Shown here piece after piece: positions 62,070-64,000 of a DNA stretch of 64,000 bases. Numbering within the stretch: the stretch's first letter is position 1; every line of letters starts with the position of its first letter. Position numbers and translations under genes: made by a program. Source of the stretch: Phycisphaeraceae bacterium (GTDB lineage: Bacteria > Planctomycetota > Phycisphaerae > Phycisphaerales > Phycisphaeraceae); assembly GCA_020851465.1 (NCBI GenBank), contig JADZCR010000003.1:248001-312000 (forward strand), read 5' to 3'. The notes under the pieces were generated by a model, which ran no database searches, had not been told where the DNA came from, and saw only the letters and a list, made by a program, of their open reading frames with translations.

Positions 62070-64000
62070 TTATGGTGCCGCTGTCCGGTACCCGACTACT
62101 GTCGTGTCGGTGATGAGAATCAGCGTTTGATCGACGGCGAGCACAGACCCGCCAGTGGGTTCCGTATCAAACTCGGTAAGCATCTGGGTGATTTTGCCGG
62201 TCTTGCGGTCGATGTCGAAAAGCCCAGCCGTACCGTAGAGGTAAACCTGTGACTGGGTAAATAGCGGAGCATCGACATTTTTACCGAACAACTCCGACCA
62301 CCAGCGTCGCTCCAACGAACTCGGCTTATAGGTTGTCAGCGCATCGCCGAGTACGTAAAGCTCGCCATCAATGATGCCCAGCAGTGCATCCGTTGATCCG
62401 ATTTCTTTGGTCCAGAGGAGGGAGCGATCGTTGATGTTTACTGCGTGTAATTCTTCCTGTCCTTTGTCCTTGAAATAAAGGATGCCATGCTCGATCGGCA
62501 GATCACCGCGCCGACCGCCAGTCGACGGCATCGCACCGCGGCGGCGAGATCGATTGGAAAACATTTTTCGACCTTCACCGTACATATACGCCCAGGCTAT
62601 TCGCTTTTCCACGGGATCCACCGCCACCAGAGCACCGTCATTGGTCAACACGAAGATCTGATTGTCAGTCGCTTCGATCTGTGGTTCCAGGTCCACGTTG
62701 TACCCGCCTCGCGGGTTTTGAGTCGGGTTTCCCAGCACCAGTTCCCAAAGTTTTGTGCCGCTGGTCCGGCTCATCGCCACCAGGCTCAGCTCGCCGCGCA
62801 TCTGTTTCAACGCGGTGCAATAGACCACGTCACCCTCGATCACGGGTGAACCGAGGAAGAAGTATTCCCCCAGCCCTGAGTTACCCGACGTGTTCCATTT
62901 GAGCTTTCCAGAGGCAGCGTCATAACAGGCAATCCTCAAGTAAGGCATACGGTTCTGTTCGTAACCCGTGCTGAAGATCAAGCCGCGATCAAGCAACATC
63001 GCGCCGCTGTTGAATATTCCGTAATTGACCATCTGCTGGACACGTGGCGCGATCGCTTCGGGTTTTTCTGATTGCCAGATTACTTTGCCTGTTTTGGCGT
63101 CGATCGCGGTCGTCAAACCAAACCAATTGACGTACACCCGCGTTTCATCGCTAACTGCTTCGGGGCGCAGATTGTCGATCATCCCGCTGCCATAGCCGCT
63201 GTTCTGAAACGCCACGGCAACCTGTTGTCGGAGATTTTCGTTGAAGAACTCATACTTCCACGCCGGGACGTCAGCCTTGGGAAGCGGAATTTTGTCCGGC
63301 ACCGGGTTTGATGCGGCAGCGAGTCCGGCAGCGTCGGCAGCATCCGAAGCGCGTTCCTTCGCCAATGCGGTCAGATACTCGGTCACAGCGACCTCGCCGC
63401 CGCCGATCACGACTTTCTCTTCGGGGTATCTTGTCTGAACACGCTGCTGAATCTGATCAAACCGCGTCCAATCACCCGCTCGCGCCAGGGCCGTCGCCTG
63501 TTTCACATAAAGTCGGGCAACCGAGATCGTTGAATCCGGGCAGTAGGTGATGATGTCCGCCCAACATTTGGCGGCCTGAGAAAAATCACCACGTTCAAAA
63601 TAGGTGTCTCCAAGCCGATCGGCGGCGGCGGGGCCATAACTGGAGATGAGATACTTCTGGTACACCTTCTCCAGTGCGGCTAATTCTTCGGAAGAACCTT
63701 CGGGTTTCTCCAGCAGAGCTTTGGCCTGTGCATCGTAAAACACACGAAACGCCTGCCGACCATCCGGCGGAAGTGATGCCAATCGTCGCCGACCGTAGAG
63801 GTCCACCGGCATGACAAAATCGTTCGCCGTGCGAACCATCGGTACAGGGTTGGCCGATTGGAAAGTCTCCATCGCACGGAAGGCTTTGTCCCACTGTTTA
63901 TTGGTCAGCAATTGCTCAAAGTCGGCGACGGCGTCAGTGGTTTGCTGCGACTCTCCGGGAACACGAAAGGCAGCCATGCTGGAAACCGACTCACCTTGAG
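62070..64000 (-). CDS. PQQ-like beta-propeller protein with N-terminal TPRs (5' end outside window)
   Basis: At least 635 residues; the frame stays open to the window edge and no signal peptide is visible, so the true start lies outside. The N-terminal part is TPR-like (FEQLLTNKQWDKAFRAMETF, GDTYFERGDFSQAAKCWADI). From about residue 250 come propeller blades with PQQ-type motifs: AIDAKTGKVIWQSEK, CYDAASGKLKWNTSG, SGTKLWELVLG and NINDRSLLWTKEIG. The cofactor site is not obvious, so this is probably a scaffold or BamB-like sensor. It heads the minus-strand run with the PA-IL-like and acyltransferase genes. Confidence 0.85.
   Translation of the reverse strand, partial: QGESVSSMAAFRVPGESQQTTDAVADFEQLLTNKQWDKAFRAMETFQSANPVPMVRTANDFVMPVDLYGRRRLASLPPDGRQAFRVFYDAQAKALLEKPEGSSEELAALEKVYQKYLISSYGPAAADRLGDTYFERGDFSQAAKCWADIITYCPDSTISVARLYVKQATALARAGDWTRFDQIQQRVQTRYPEEKVVIGGGEVAVTEYLTALAKERASDAADAAGLAAASNPVPDKIPLPKADVPAWKYEFFNENLRQQVAVAFQNSGYGSGMIDNLRPEAVSDETRVYVNWFGLTTAIDAKTGKVIWQSEKPEAIAPRVQQMVNYGIFNSGAMLLDRGLIFSTGYEQNRMPYLRIACYDAASGKLKWNTSGNSGLGEYFFLGSPVIEGDVVYCTALKQMRGELSLVAMSRTSGTKLWELVLGNPTQNPRGGYNVDLEPQIEATDNQIFVLTNDGALVAVDPVEKRIAWAYMYGEGRKMFSNRSRRRGAMPSTGGRRGDLPIEHGILYFKDKGQEELHAVNINDRSLLWTKEIGSTDALLGIIDGELYVLGDALTTYKPSSLERRWWSELFGKNVDAPLFTQSQVYLYGTAGLFDIDRKTGKITQMLTEFDTEPTGGSVLAVDQTLILITDTTVVGYRTAAP

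Overview
The window looks like a chromosomal stretch from a planctomycete, most likely of the Phycisphaerae type (inference). The grounds are moderately high GC, a PEP-CTERM sorting signal, many TPR, HEAT and PQQ proteins with proline-rich tails, a PilM-type operon with large bitopic partners, and a tagaturonate-epimerase-type enzyme. No transposase, phage gene, CRISPR array or rRNA was seen. One tRNA (Ala, anticodon CGC) is present.

Layout. 1-8180: the 3' part of polA converges on a minus-strand operon of a PilM-PilN fusion, two large single-pass membrane proteins and a putative barrel glycosidase-like protein. 8181-10911: tRNA-Ala and a membrane TPR protein of the TMTC type. 10967-18844: a carbohydrate region with a six-hairpin-type protein, a small DUF5666-like protein with a His/Asp tail, an MHS-type MFS symporter, a UxaE-type epimerase and a large alpha/beta hydrolase. 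19047-24895: rpmF-plsX-fabH-fabD-fabG-acpP-fabF, the classic fatty-acid synthesis cluster. 25036-33747: a thioredoxin-like protein, leuD, HEAT and TPR proteins, serS, a LolA-like carrier and two small membrane proteins.

33848-42666: a UPF0104 flippase-like protein paired with a uronate-isomerase-like enzyme; a folC-amidohydrolase-dus run; an SDR; a DUF2784 protein and a class V aminotransferase. 42782-52594: a secreted TPR protein with an HExxH metallopeptidase core, a semialdehyde dehydrogenase with an RraA-like protein, mfd, and a phytanoyl-CoA dioxygenase-like protein. 52811-64000: an envelope and secretion region with a PEP-CTERM P-domain protein, a small lipoprotein, a complete two-partner secretion pair (TpsB and TpsA), and a minus-strand run of a PQQ/TPR protein, a PA-IL-like-domain protein and a NAT_N/GNAT_C acyltransferase.

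The most interesting items are the two-partner secretion pair, the fused PilM-PilN operon, the uronate-type carbohydrate region, the TPR metallopeptidase, and a 642-base gap downstream of mfd that ends in a clear minus-strand terminator with no recognisable gene before it. All functional calls rest on reading motifs by eye. No database search was possible.
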